Shown piece by piece: positions 1 through 6,306 of a stretch of 14,050 nt of DNA; position 1 is the first letter of the stretch; each line of letters starts with the position of its first letter. The notes under the pieces were generated by a model, which did no database searches, had not been told where the DNA came from, and was given only the letters and a program-made list of their open reading frames with translations. Source of the DNA: Janthinobacterium sp. (GTDB taxonomy: Bacteria > Pseudomonadota > Gammaproteobacteria > Burkholderiales > Burkholderiaceae_D); assembly GCA_003482555.1 (NCBI GenBank), contig DMYQ01000082.1, positions 1-14,050 of the forward strand, in the 5' to 3' direction. A program made the translations under genes and the position numbers.

Positions 1-84
1 CCGACTTATTGAGGTGTTACCGAGAGCGAGGGTAAGTCCTTGTTTGCAAACGGTAGATTTCGATCCAAGTCCGCCCCATCGTTG

Positions 85-144
85 CTGAACTGTCTCAATA
101 ACTTCTGAACTGTCGCACTATCTGCTGGCTTGTCGCATTATCTT
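85..144. repeat. Three tandem 20-bp direct repeats beside the lipA 3' end
   Basis: Three consecutive units at 85-104, 105-124 and 125-144 share the pattern CTGAACTGTCGCANTATCTT, with a few substitutions per copy; units 1 and 2 share the first ten bases, and units 2 and 3 share TGTCGCA followed by TATCT. The period is exactly 20 bp. The array ends one base before the lipA stop codon (145-147). The segment is clearly poorer in G+C than the genes. On the minus strand each unit begins with GACA, which recalls multiple transposase-binding sites in the ends of Tn7/Tn5053-like elements, but no TGT...ACA terminus is visible, so that is only a guess. The rest of 1-84 shows no convincing gene. Confidence 0.7.
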
Positions 145-1137
145 CTAACCGTTCACTTCCACGCCGGCGCCATGCGCCTGCTCATCGGCATGATACGAAC
201 TGCGCACCATCGCGCCCACGGCCGCGTGCACGAAGCCCATCTTGTACGCTTCCGCCTCGAACATCTTGAACACGTCCGGATGCACATAGCGGCGCACCGG
301 CAAATGGTCGCCCGACGGCGACAGATACTGGCCGATGGTCAGCATGTCGACGTTATGGCTGCGCAGGTCGCGCATCACTTGCAAGATCTCGTCGTCGGTC
401 TCGCCCAGGCCGACCATGATGCCCGACTTGGTCACCGAACCGGGATACAGGGCCTTGAAATCGCGCAGCAATTCCAGCGAATGGGTGTAGTCCGAACCGG
501 GGCGCGCTTCCTTGTACAGCCGCGGCACCGTTTCCAGATTGTGGTTCATGACGTCCGGCAAGCCGTCCTTGAAGATCGCCAGCGCCTTCGCCAGGCGGCC
601 GCGGAAGTCCGGCACCAGCACTTCGATGCGGGTCTTCGGCGACAGCGCGCGGGTTTGCTGGATGCACTCGACAAAGTGGCCGGCGCCGCCGTCGCGCAAG
701 TCGTCGCGGTCGACGGAGGTGATGACGACGTAGTTCAAACGCAGCTTGGCGATGGTCTTCGACAGATTGGCCGGCTCTTCGGTGTCGAGCGGATCCGGGC
801 GGCCGTGGCCGACGTCGCAGAAGGGGCAGCGGCGCGTGCACTTGTCGCCCATAATCATGAAGGTGGCCGTGCCCTTGCCGAAGCATTCGCCGATGTTCGG
901 GCAACTGGCTTCTTCGCACACGGTGACGAGCTTGTTCTCGCGCAGGATTTCCTTGATTTCGTAAAAGCGCGTCGATGCCGACGCCGCCTTGACGCGTATC
1001 CAGTCCGGCTTTTTCAGGCGCTCCACTTGCGCGATCGGGATGATCTTGATCGGGATGCGGGCCGTCTTGCTGGCGCCTTTTTGCTTCTCGCTGGGATTGT
1101 AGGCGGGGGCGATGTCGGGAGTGGTCTCAAGAGTCAT
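145..1137 (-). CDS. lipA: Lipoyl synthase LipA (radical SAM)
   Basis: 330 aa. LipA inserts two sulfur atoms into protein-bound octanoyl groups to make the lipoyl cofactor of pyruvate and 2-oxoglutarate dehydrogenases and the glycine cleavage system; it is cytoplasmic. Both iron-sulfur sites are visible. The auxiliary cluster motif CEEASCPNIGEC gives Cys74, Cys79 and Cys85, and the radical-SAM motif CTRRCPFC gives Cys100, Cys104 and Cys107. The C-terminal RSSY motif (Arg312-Tyr315), whose serine ligates the auxiliary cluster in characterised LipA, is intact. Length is normal for the family. The start at 1137 lies 31 bases after the lipB stop, so the two are probably cotranscribed; I see no strong Shine-Dalgarno. 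The stop codon TAG directly abuts a 20-bp repeat array. Identification is secure. Confidence 0.98.
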   Translation of the reverse strand: MTLETTPDIAPAYNPSEKQKGASKTARIPIKIIPIAQVERLKKPDWIRVKAASASTRFYEIKEILRENKLVTVCEEASCPNIGECFGKGTATFMIMGDKCTRRCPFCDVGHGRPDPLDTEEPANLSKTIAKLRLNYVVITSVDRDDLRDGGAGHFVECIQQTRALSPKTRIEVLVPDFRGRLAKALAIFKDGLPDVMNHNLETVPRLYKEARPGSDYTHSLELLRDFKALYPGSVTKSGIMVGLGETDDEILQVMRDLRSHNVDMLTIGQYLSPSGDHLPVRRYVHPDVFKMFEAEAYKMGFVHAAVGAMVRSSYHADEQAHGAGVEVNG

Positions 1138-1168
1138 TTGGCTGCGTGCCCAAGCGGGCTTAGTTACG

Positions 1169-1876
1169 TTATTCGGTTGTTGCCGGGGCGGCGCGCGCGG
1201 CGTCGTCCACGTCGAGTAATACGGTCAGTTCGCGCGCCAGCGCCAGTTGCACCTCGGCCAGCGCCACCTCGACCCCCATGCTGCGCATGTCCACCGTGCG
1301 CAGGCCGGCGTAACCGCAGGGGTTGATCCACGAAAACGGCGCCAGATCCATCGCCACGTTCAGCGACACGCCATGGTAGGTGCAACCGTTGCCGCGCACT
1401 TTCAAGCCCAGCGCGGCGATCTTCGCGCCCCGCTGCGGCCCGGCCGCGATATAAATGCCGGGCGCGCCATCGACGCGCTCGCCTTGCAGATTATACGCCG
1501 CCAGCACATTGATGATCGCCTGCTCGATTTTTTGCACGAATTGGCGCGCGTACAGCTTGCCGCCCGGCTTGTTCCGGCGCAAGTCCATCAACAGGTAAAT
1601 CACCACCTGGCCCGGGCCGTGGAAGGTGACTTCGCCGCCGCGGTCGGTCTGGATCACGGGGATGGCGTGGGCCGGCACGCCGGGCCCGGCCAGCAGGTGG
1701 CCGCGGTCGGCCGCCAGGCCCAGGGTGAACACGGGCGGATGCTCGACGATCCACAGTTCGTCCGGCGTCTCCGGCGTGCGCGCGTCGGTGAAGGCGCGCA
1801 TGGCGGCGAAGGTGGGGGCGTACTCGACGTGGCCGAGCTGGCGGATCAGCGCCGGCGCGGCGCGAGGTATGGTCAT
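1169..1876 (-). CDS. lipB: Octanoyl-[ACP]:protein octanoyltransferase LipB
   Basis: 235 aa from the chosen start. LipB moves octanoyl from acyl carrier protein to the lipoyl-domain lysine of target enzymes, forming the substrate for LipA encoded next door. Signature segments are HPPVFTLG (46-53), RGGEVTFHGPGQ (79-90), GAKIAALGLKV (150-160, catalytic Lys152) and NPCGYAGL (185-192, catalytic Cys187). An in-frame ATG at 1933 would add 19 residues rich in proline. I prefer 1876 because the following MTIPRAAPALIRQLG matches the usual LipB N-terminus, in which the fold starts within about 15 residues. Neither start has a good Shine-Dalgarno, so the start is less certain than the function. Confidence 0.97.
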   Translation of the reverse strand: MTIPRAAPALIRQLGHVEYAPTFAAMRAFTDARTPETPDELWIVEHPPVFTLGLAADRGHLLAGPGVPAHAIPVIQTDRGGEVTFHGPGQVVIYLLMDLRRNKPGGKLYARQFVQKIEQAIINVLAAYNLQGERVDGAPGIYIAAGPQRGAKIAALGLKVRGNGCTYHGVSLNVAMDLAPFSWINPCGYAGLRTVDMRSMGVEVALAEVQLALARELTVLLDVDDAARAAPATTE

Positions 1877-1967
1877 GGGCGTGACATTGGCGGTGGGTCG
1901 GGGTGGCTCGGGCGGCAAGCGCAACCCCACCATTATAAGCGAGCGCCGCCTTCGCGCTGGCGCCGCC

Positions 1968-2588
1968 TCAGCGGCCGTGCGCCAGCCATTCTTGCACCGA
2001 GTCGCGGCGCCACTGGGCGGCCGCGTAATCGCGCAGCTTTTGCGGCACCGGGTCGCCGTTCAAGATCAGGCGGTTGAGCATCAGCGCCAGCTCGGTGTCG
2101 GCGATGCACCAGTCGCCGAACAGGTTCGGGCCGGTGATCAGGCTGTCGGCGATGCGCAGCAATTTGTCGGCCGCGGCCTGGCCTTCGGCGGAAAGCGGCG
2201 TCGCCACCGGCGCCACGAACACCACCAGGGTGCTGCGCTCGCCGCGCAAGACTCCCAGGTCGCTGCGCAACCAGGCCTGGACCTGGCGCGCGCGGGCCCG
2301 TTCGCGCGGGGCGGACGGCAGCACGGCGGCGTGCCCGGGTGCGCCAAAGCTTTCTTCCAGATATTCGATGATGGCGCTCGACTCGCTCAGCACGAAGTCG
2401 CCGTGCGCCAGCGCCGGCACGCGCGCCGTCAGCGCCAGGTCGCGGTAGGGCGCTTGCAGATACTGCCCGGCGGCCATATCCAGCGTTTCCAGCGCGAAGG
2501 GCAATTTCTTTTCGGTCAGCGTGACGAAGACCGACATCGCGTAGGGACTGTGGAAGTGGCTGTCGGTGTAGAGGGTGAGGGCGGTCAT
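1968..2588 (-). CDS. yfcF: Glutathione S-transferase, YfcF type
   Basis: 206 aa, close to E. coli YfcF (about 214 aa) along its whole length. It has an N-terminal thioredoxin-like domain (about 1-85) with the SPY motif near residues 14-16 in the glutathione-site region. SESSAIIEYLEE, the glutathione gamma-glutamyl binding segment, follows. The all-helical C-domain carries RARARQVQAWLRSDL and NLFGDWCIADTELALMLNR, both strongly YfcF-like. Members of this family have glutathione transferase and peroxidase activity and help tolerate oxidants; they are cytosolic dimers. The start at 2588 has a good ribosome binding site, AGGAG, 7 bases upstream. The gene sits between ybeD and lipB, which are normally adjacent in related bacteria. 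A functional tie to lipoate synthesis is not established. Confidence 0.9.
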   Translation of the reverse strand: MTALTLYTDSHFHSPYAMSVFVTLTEKKLPFALETLDMAAGQYLQAPYRDLALTARVPALAHGDFVLSESSAIIEYLEESFGAPGHAAVLPSAPRERARARQVQAWLRSDLGVLRGERSTLVVFVAPVATPLSAEGQAAADKLLRIADSLITGPNLFGDWCIADTELALMLNRLILNGDPVPQKLRDYAAAQWRRDSVQEWLAHGR

Positions 2589-2666
2589 GGCGGCTCCTGG
2601 GAGTGGATGGATCTTCCCACGATCTTAAACGCTGCCGCGCCCGCCTCCAAACCAACTATTTTCCAC

Positions 2667-2693
2667 TGTCTTGCCAATTTAATTCGCAAGACA
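2667..2693. promoter_or_regulatory. Perfect 8-bp dyad between ybeD and yfcF
   Basis: TGTCTTGC (2667-2674) and GCAAGACA (2686-2693) are exact inverted copies separated by an 11-base AT-rich spacer. The dyad lies 10 bases past the ybeD stop and about 79 bases before the yfcF start. Read on the minus strand it could form a hairpin, but no run of U follows, so it is not a standard intrinsic terminator. It could be a protein-binding operator or an RNA processing or stabilising hairpin. Confidence 0.5.
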
Positions 2694-2702
2694 ATGCATA
2701 CC

Positions 2703-2978
2703 CTACATGACGATCTTGACCATCGGGTGCGCCGACAGCGCCGTGTAGAGCGCGTCGAGTTGCTCGCGGCTGGTGGCGCGCACCGTCACGGTCAAGCCCG
2801 TGTAATTGCCCTTGGGCGAAGGACGCGCCTCCAGTTTGCCTTCGTGGAAGCTGGGGTCGAAGCCCAGTACCACTTCGATGATGGTGGGCGCAAAGTCGAT
2901 ATGGGTCGGGCCCATCACCTTGATCGGGAAATCGCTCGGGTACTCGATCAGGGATTCGCTGGGGGGGATCGCTTCCAT
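2703..2978 (-). CDS. ybeD: YbeD-like DUF493 protein
   Basis: 91 aa, matching the small DUF493/YbeD family (E. coli YbeD, 87 aa). It is a single ACT-like alpha/beta domain with no membrane segment or signal peptide. Typical features are the N-terminal YPSDFPIKVMG strand, a central GLTVTVRATSREQLDALY segment, and a C-terminal hydrophobic end (MVKIVM). The biochemical role is not established; the family is known for a conserved position beside lipB, suggesting a regulatory link to lipoate metabolism. I chose ATG 2978, which has TTGGA six bases upstream. A GTG at 2993 would add five residues. The upstream neighbour's terminator ends only about 20 bases before this start, so the promoter arrangement is unclear. 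Confidence 0.92.
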   Translation of the reverse strand: MEAIPPSESLIEYPSDFPIKVMGPTHIDFAPTIIEVVLGFDPSFHEGKLEARPSPKGNYTGLTVTVRATSREQLDALYTALSAHPMVKIVM

Positions 2979-3000
2979 ATGTATTCCAATCACTGTGCTG

Positions 3001-3040
3001 AAAAATAAAAAACCAGGCCGACGCCGTGCGCCGTCCTGGT
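3001..3040 (-). terminator. Rho-independent terminator of the 5470-3105 operon
   Basis: Read on the minus strand, the arms ACCAGG (3040-3035) and CCTGGT (3017-3012), extended by an inner ACG/CGT pairing across a small bulge, form a GC-rich hairpin. It is followed by TTTTTTATTTTT (about 3012-3001). This is a textbook intrinsic terminator, 64 bases past the stop of the coiled-coil gene and just before ybeD. It separates the envelope operon from the lipoate genes. Confidence 0.85.
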
Positions 3041-3104
3041 ATTGTAGCCAAATTCGGCGCGCCGCCTGAAAAAAGGCGCCGGCCGGTATCCTGCAAGGCG
3101 TCGC

Positions 3105-3869
3105 TTAAGCGGGGCTCTTGGCCGACAGGCGCTTCAAACGCTCCAGCGTCGATTCGCCGGCGTTGTCGCCCTGGTTCACCGATTTGCGGATGGCGTCGAT
3201 TTCAGCCGCCTGGTCGATCGGGCGCTGGCCGATGTCGGCCACGATGCGCATGCCGGCCGCTTCATTGCTGACCGTCTGGGCGCGCCGGGTCAGCGCTTCC
3301 AGCGCGCTGGAATGACCCTGCAGGCCGGACAAGCCTTCGAGCTGGCTCTGGCGTTCGGAGCGGATCGCCTGCAAATCCTTTTGCGCGTTGGCCGTGGCCA
3401 GCGCCTGCAGCGCTTTCTTGGCGGCGGAATCGAAGTCGGCCAATTGCTTGGAGAGCGCGTCGACGATCTTTTGCAGCTCGTCCATATACTGCTGGGCGTC
3501 CGCCTCTTCCTGGATTTCCTGCGGCAGCTTGGCCTTGTTCGCCTCCAGCTCGTCGCAAAACATATTGATGGTCGCTTCCGAAATCTTGCCGGCGGCCAGG
3601 CGCTCGCCCAGGGTTTCCGTGGCTTTTTCGTCGGTGGCGATCAGGTTGCGCAGATTGATCACGTCGGCGTGTTCCTTGTCGAACGAGGAACGGGCCGCGG
3701 CCAGCTTTTGCGCGGTGGCGCGCAGGGTGTCGGCCAGACGGTCGCGGTCGGCTTCCGTCGCCGTTTCCGGATCAAAATTGGCGATCGCCTCGGACACGCG
3801 GTCGCCCAGTACGCCAAAGTGTTTTGAAATCAGACGCGCAGTCAGTCCCCACCCATTCGAATTGCTCAT
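3105..3869 (-). CDS. Coiled-coil protein, YjfJ (PspA/IM30)-like by position
   Basis: 254 aa, soluble and almost entirely helical, with no signal peptide or membrane segment. Charged, alanine- and leucine-rich heptad-like stretches cover about residues 35-190 (for example ADTLRATAQKLAAARSSFDK and KIVDALSKQLADFDSAAKKA). A short C-terminal segment, STLERLKRL, resembles the tail of YjfJ proteins. The start at 3869 has a strong site, GAGAGGAAG, six bases upstream; an in-frame ATG 39 bases earlier lacks one. The gene is last in a three-gene operon, 46 bases after the DUF2491 gene. In E. coli the DUF2491 gene yjfK follows yjfJ, a PspA/IM30 homologue, so I infer a divergent PspA-like, membrane-associated scaffold. 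Sequence similarity I can see is weak, so the family call is tentative while the gene itself is secure. Confidence 0.8.
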   Translation of the reverse strand: MSNSNGWGLTARLISKHFGVLGDRVSEAIANFDPETATEADRDRLADTLRATAQKLAAARSSFDKEHADVINLRNLIATDEKATETLGERLAAGKISEATINMFCDELEANKAKLPQEIQEEADAQQYMDELQKIVDALSKQLADFDSAAKKALQALATANAQKDLQAIRSERQSQLEGLSGLQGHSSALEALTRRAQTVSNEAAGMRIVADIGQRPIDQAAEIDAIRKSVNQGDNAGESTLERLKRLSAKSPA

Positions 3870-3890
3870 TTTTACTTCCTCTCGTTGAAA
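3861..3890 (-). promoter_or_regulatory. Ribosome binding site fixing the start at 3869
   Basis: On the minus strand, GAGAGGAAG lies about six bases before ATG 3869. The same GAGAGG core precedes the DUF2491 gene (before 4704), indicating similarly strong translation of both operon members. This decides the start against the upstream ATG at 3908. Confidence 0.75.
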
Positions 3891-3915
3891 TGAAAACACA
3901 CACAGCAAAACCGTT

Positions 3916-4704
3916 TTATTGAATGACGATCCGTTCCCGCTCCAGGGGAATGCCGATGACGAAGTCGACGTGGATGCCGCGCCGCGAGGCGTCGCCGTCG
4001 ACGCTGTTGACGATTTCCGTCGTGATCAGCAGATATTCATGGCCGCCGCCGCGCAACTCGCGCACATAGGGCATGAAGTACATTTCCTGCTGCAAACCGT
4101 GCTGGCCGGCTGCGTCGTCGATGCGGATCTCGGTGCCGGTGAAGGGCGCGAGGAATTCGGCCCCGGCATCGCCGGCGTCGCGCTGGTAATCGAGGCGGTC
4201 GCTGTCGCCGAAGACCAGATCCAGGTCGGCGCTATCGAGGCCGATGTCGCCCAGTTGCTCGCGCCACAGGGTGTAAGTCTTGTCGCCCAGGCCGCAGCCG
4301 GACACGCCGGTGTAGGCGTCCTGGTCTTCGGCCGTCTCCGGTATCACCCGCGCCAACTGGGTGCAATACATGATCTCGGCAATCTCGCCCTGGCCGTTGC
4401 GAAACACTTGCAGGAATTTTTCACGGGCGTTGACGTCGCCGGTCGCCGTGTAAAAGCGATACAGGCCGCCCGCCATGTTCAGCTTGATCTGCGAGACGGC
4501 CACGATGCCCGTGTCGGCCCCGGTCGGCATGGCGATCAGGGAACCGTTGCCGTTGGCGCGGATGAAGGGCGACTGCTGAATGGTCAGCAAGCCGCCTATG
4601 CGCGCGCCCAGCGGCAAGCCTTCGTCTTCGCGCCGCTCCGCGCTGCCGACGCCGTGTTTCACGGCCACACCGTGCATATAGTCGAATGCGTTTTTCCAGC
4701 CCAT
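3916..4704 (-). CDS. DUF2491 family protein (YjfK-like)
   Basis: 262 aa, soluble, with no signal peptide or membrane segment. The layout matches DUF2491 as I know it: an early LPLGARIGGLL segment (about 30-40) and a beta-rich region with a GGLYRFYT motif (about 99-106). A FLQV...GEIAEIMYCTQL segment and a late acidic stretch around GDSDRLDYQRDAGDAGAEF follow. The function is unknown. In E. coli the family member YjfK is encoded beside YjfJ in the yjf cluster. The start is separated from the stop of the upstream gene by one base (TGA C ATG), with GAGAGG upstream, so translational coupling is likely. The 262 aa is somewhat longer than E. coli YjfK (about 219 aa). I am fairly sure of the family and do not assign a reaction. 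Confidence 0.8.
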   Translation of the reverse strand: MGWKNAFDYMHGVAVKHGVGSAERREDEGLPLGARIGGLLTIQQSPFIRANGNGSLIAMPTGADTGIVAVSQIKLNMAGGLYRFYTATGDVNAREKFLQVFRNGQGEIAEIMYCTQLARVIPETAEDQDAYTGVSGCGLGDKTYTLWREQLGDIGLDSADLDLVFGDSDRLDYQRDAGDAGAEFLAPFTGTEIRIDDAAGQHGLQQEMYFMPYVRELRGGGHEYLLITTEIVNSVDGDASRRGIHVDFVIGIPLERERIVIQ

Positions 4705-4705
4705 G

Positions 4706-5470
4706 TCATTGCCTCTCGAAAGAATAATTTGCCGCGCTACGGGCTTTGCCGCGGCGGAACAGCTTGACGCAGAAATAAATCAGCCAGCCCAGGACGCCCA
4801 GCAGCAACAACCAGGCGAAGGTGCGCAGCATGGTCATGCCGAAGGACGACTTCGGCTCGGCCGTGCCGGCCGCCATGGCGCCGTTCTGGCCGCCGACCTG
4901 GCCGCCGTTCTGGACCCCGTTCGACGGGTAATAGCCGCCGCGATGCGAATCGCCGCTCATGGCGCGCCCCAGCATGAAACCCAGCATCGCGTTGCCCAGG
5001 CCGTTGCTTTGTTGTTGCACGATGATCGGCTGCGGCTGGCTGTATTGCTGATTATTCTGCGACGGCTGGTTTTGCGGGTTGTACGACGGTTGGACGGGCG
5101 GTGCGCTGGCGGCGGCCGCGGCGGCGCGGCGCGCGTCCAGCGTCTTCAGCGCGTTGGCGTTGGCGCCGCTTTGCTCGAGGTCTTTCGACAGGGCCGAACC
5201 GGACTTGGCGGGCGCCGCCGGGTCGCCAGCGCGCGCGCCGCCGAAGGAGCCGAAGCCGCTCTTCGGTGTCGCGGAGGGGGCCGGCGTGGCGGCCGGCCTG
5301 GCGCCGAAGGAACCGAAACCCGACTTGGGTTTGCTCGAACTGGAGGACGGGCTGCTCTTTTGCGAGGAAAAACCGCTCTTGTAGGAGCTGTGCGGGCGCG
5401 AATTGGCCAGCGCGTTGTTTCCCAGGGGTAGCAGCAAGGCCAGAAGCAAGGCGATCTTGTATGACTTCAT
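4706..5470 (-). CDS. Exported low-complexity protein with C-terminal membrane anchor
   Basis: 254 aa, family not recognised. Residues 1-22 form a signal peptide (MKSYK, a leucine/alanine core, then ALA before Asn23). The mature part to about residue 205 looks disordered. It contains a Ser/Lys-rich start, two copies of KSGFGSFG (around 49-56 and 70-77), an Ala-rich stretch, a Gln/Asn/Pro-rich stretch with YNPQNQPSQNNQQYSQPQP, and a Gly-rich segment. A hydrophobic helix at about 216-238 is followed by RRGKAR, so the C-terminus should be cytoplasmic and the body periplasmic. It is first in the operon with the DUF2491 and coiled-coil genes. This suggests an envelope partner that links the periplasm to the two cytosolic proteins; that role is inference. 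No strong ribosome binding site is visible. Confidence 0.8.
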   Translation of the reverse strand: MKSYKIALLLALLLPLGNNALANSRPHSSYKSGFSSQKSSPSSSSSKPKSGFGSFGARPAATPAPSATPKSGFGSFGGARAGDPAAPAKSGSALSKDLEQSGANANALKTLDARRAAAAAASAPPVQPSYNPQNQPSQNNQQYSQPQPIIVQQQSNGLGNAMLGFMLGRAMSGDSHRGGYYPSNGVQNGGQVGGQNGAMAAGTAEPKSSFGMTMLRTFAWLLLLGVLGWLIYFCVKLFRRGKARSAANYSFERQ

Positions 5471-5557
5471 CGTTATCTTTTATACTAGAAACTCGGTTGA
5501 AAACAGCATAGCAGCCTAAATGGCGCCGTGCATCGGTAATAAAAGGCCCGCTTCACC

Positions 5558-6043
5558 ATGACACGAAAATATTTGGACATGAACCAACACGACGCCCTGT
5601 ACAAGGTGGCCCGCGCTTATCCGGGCGGGCTAGATGCTTTAGCGCAATGCATGGGCATCTCGGTGAATGTGCTGCGCAACAAACTGGCGCCGACCATCTC
5701 CACGCATTATCCCTCGTTTGAGGAAGTCTCCGCGATTATCGAACAGTGCCAGCGCGCGGGGGTCGATAACGCCCTGCTGCCGCTGCATGCGCTGCTGGTG
5801 CGGCACGGCATGGCGGCCTTCGTCGTGCCGCAGCCGGAACAGGTCGGCGGCGACGACCTGTCGCAAACCGTGTGCCTGGTGATGAGCCAGGTCGGCGCGG
5901 TCGCCACCGCCGTTTCCACCGCGCTCATGGACGGCAAGGTGACGCCCGCCGAAGCCGACCTGATCGAGCGCGAATTCCACGGCGCCCTGGCCGCCCTGGG
6001 CGAGTGGCGCGCGCGCATCCGCCTGCGCGCCGGCGCCGCGTGA
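5558..6043 (+). CDS. Phage regulatory protein CII-like (CP76 family)
   Basis: 161 aa. The N-terminal 60 residues carry the CP76/CII-type DNA-binding helix-turn-helix: DALYKVARAYPGGLDALAQC, then GISVNVLRNKL, then a threonine/histidine loop and SFEEVSAIIEQC. This YPGG...LA...MG.S..VLRNK pattern is characteristic of CII-like regulators of P2-related and other phages. The C-terminal half (about 100-155) is helical, with DGKVTPAEADLIEREFHGAL, and probably mediates oligomerisation. No phage genes surround it, so it appears to be a chromosomal, possibly domesticated regulator. It is divergent from the envelope operon with 87 bases between starts, so it could control that operon (inference). An internal ATG at 5579, directly after TTGGAC, is an alternative start giving 154 aa; AAAAGG before 5558 is rather far from it. 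Confidence 0.85.
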   Translation: MTRKYLDMNQHDALYKVARAYPGGLDALAQCMGISVNVLRNKLAPTISTHYPSFEEVSAIIEQCQRAGVDNALLPLHALLVRHGMAAFVVPQPEQVGGDDLSQTVCLVMSQVGAVATAVSTALMDGKVTPAEADLIEREFHGALAALGEWRARIRLRAGAA

Positions 6044-6053
6044 GGGCGCCGGC
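6029..6053 (+). terminator. GC-rich hairpin spanning the CII-like gene's stop codon
   Basis: GCCGGCGCC (6029-6037) and GGCGCCGGC (6045-6053) are a perfect 9-bp inverted repeat whose 7-base loop contains the TGA stop (6041-6043). No U-run follows, so it is not a canonical intrinsic terminator. It may still pause or stabilise the transcript end. Confidence 0.4.
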
Positions 6054-6244
6054 CCGAATCCATGCCCAAGGCCCACGAAAATAGCTGGAAAAAAACCAAC
6101 CGGTGACAGCTGGCTCAAAAACCATCCTCCACCAGGGAGCATGCTCGGGATCATCCGCAATCCGTCGCGGTGCGCGCCTTCTTGCAATTTTCACACTTTA
6201 ATCAGGCTTCCCGGCCGTCACCACCGGATTCTGACGGACTGCGC

Positions 6245-6282
6245 GTTTCACACCCTGAACGACACGATAAAGGGAGTGAAAC
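6245..6282. terminator. Inverted repeat between convergent genes
   Basis: GTTTCAC-A-CCCT (6245-6256) pairs with AGGG-A-GTGAAAC (6271-6282): 11 base pairs with one A/A mismatch around a 14-base loop. It lies between the CII-like gene and the 3' end of the FecR gene, where a bidirectional transcript end is expected. Neither side has a clear U-run, so termination is plausible but unproven. The remainder of 6054-6306 shows no gene I can support. Confidence 0.4.
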
Positions 6283-6306
6283 GGGGGAATGAAACACGGG
6301 CGGCCA

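Noticed and set aside
1..84. Short open frames at the left edge on both strands
   Set aside because: All are under 30 codons inside the window, with no recognisable motif; a gene tail entering from the left cannot be excluded but is not supported.
85..144. CRISPR array
   Set aside because: The 20-bp units are directly contiguous with no spacers, and no cas gene is present.
85..150. Complete transposon end
   Set aside because: No TGT/ACA terminal bases, target duplication or transposase gene is visible; kept only as a hypothesis.
1626..3008. Long plus-strand open frame (about 460 codons) across lipB, yfcF and ybeD
   Set aside because: It crosses three recognisable genes and two intergenic gaps on the other strand, with an unrecognisable product; an artefact of GC-rich sequence.
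3041..3046. TACAAT as the ybeD promoter -10 box
   Set aside because: It lies upstream of a strong terminator on the same strand and has no acceptable -35, so transcripts from it would be cut short.
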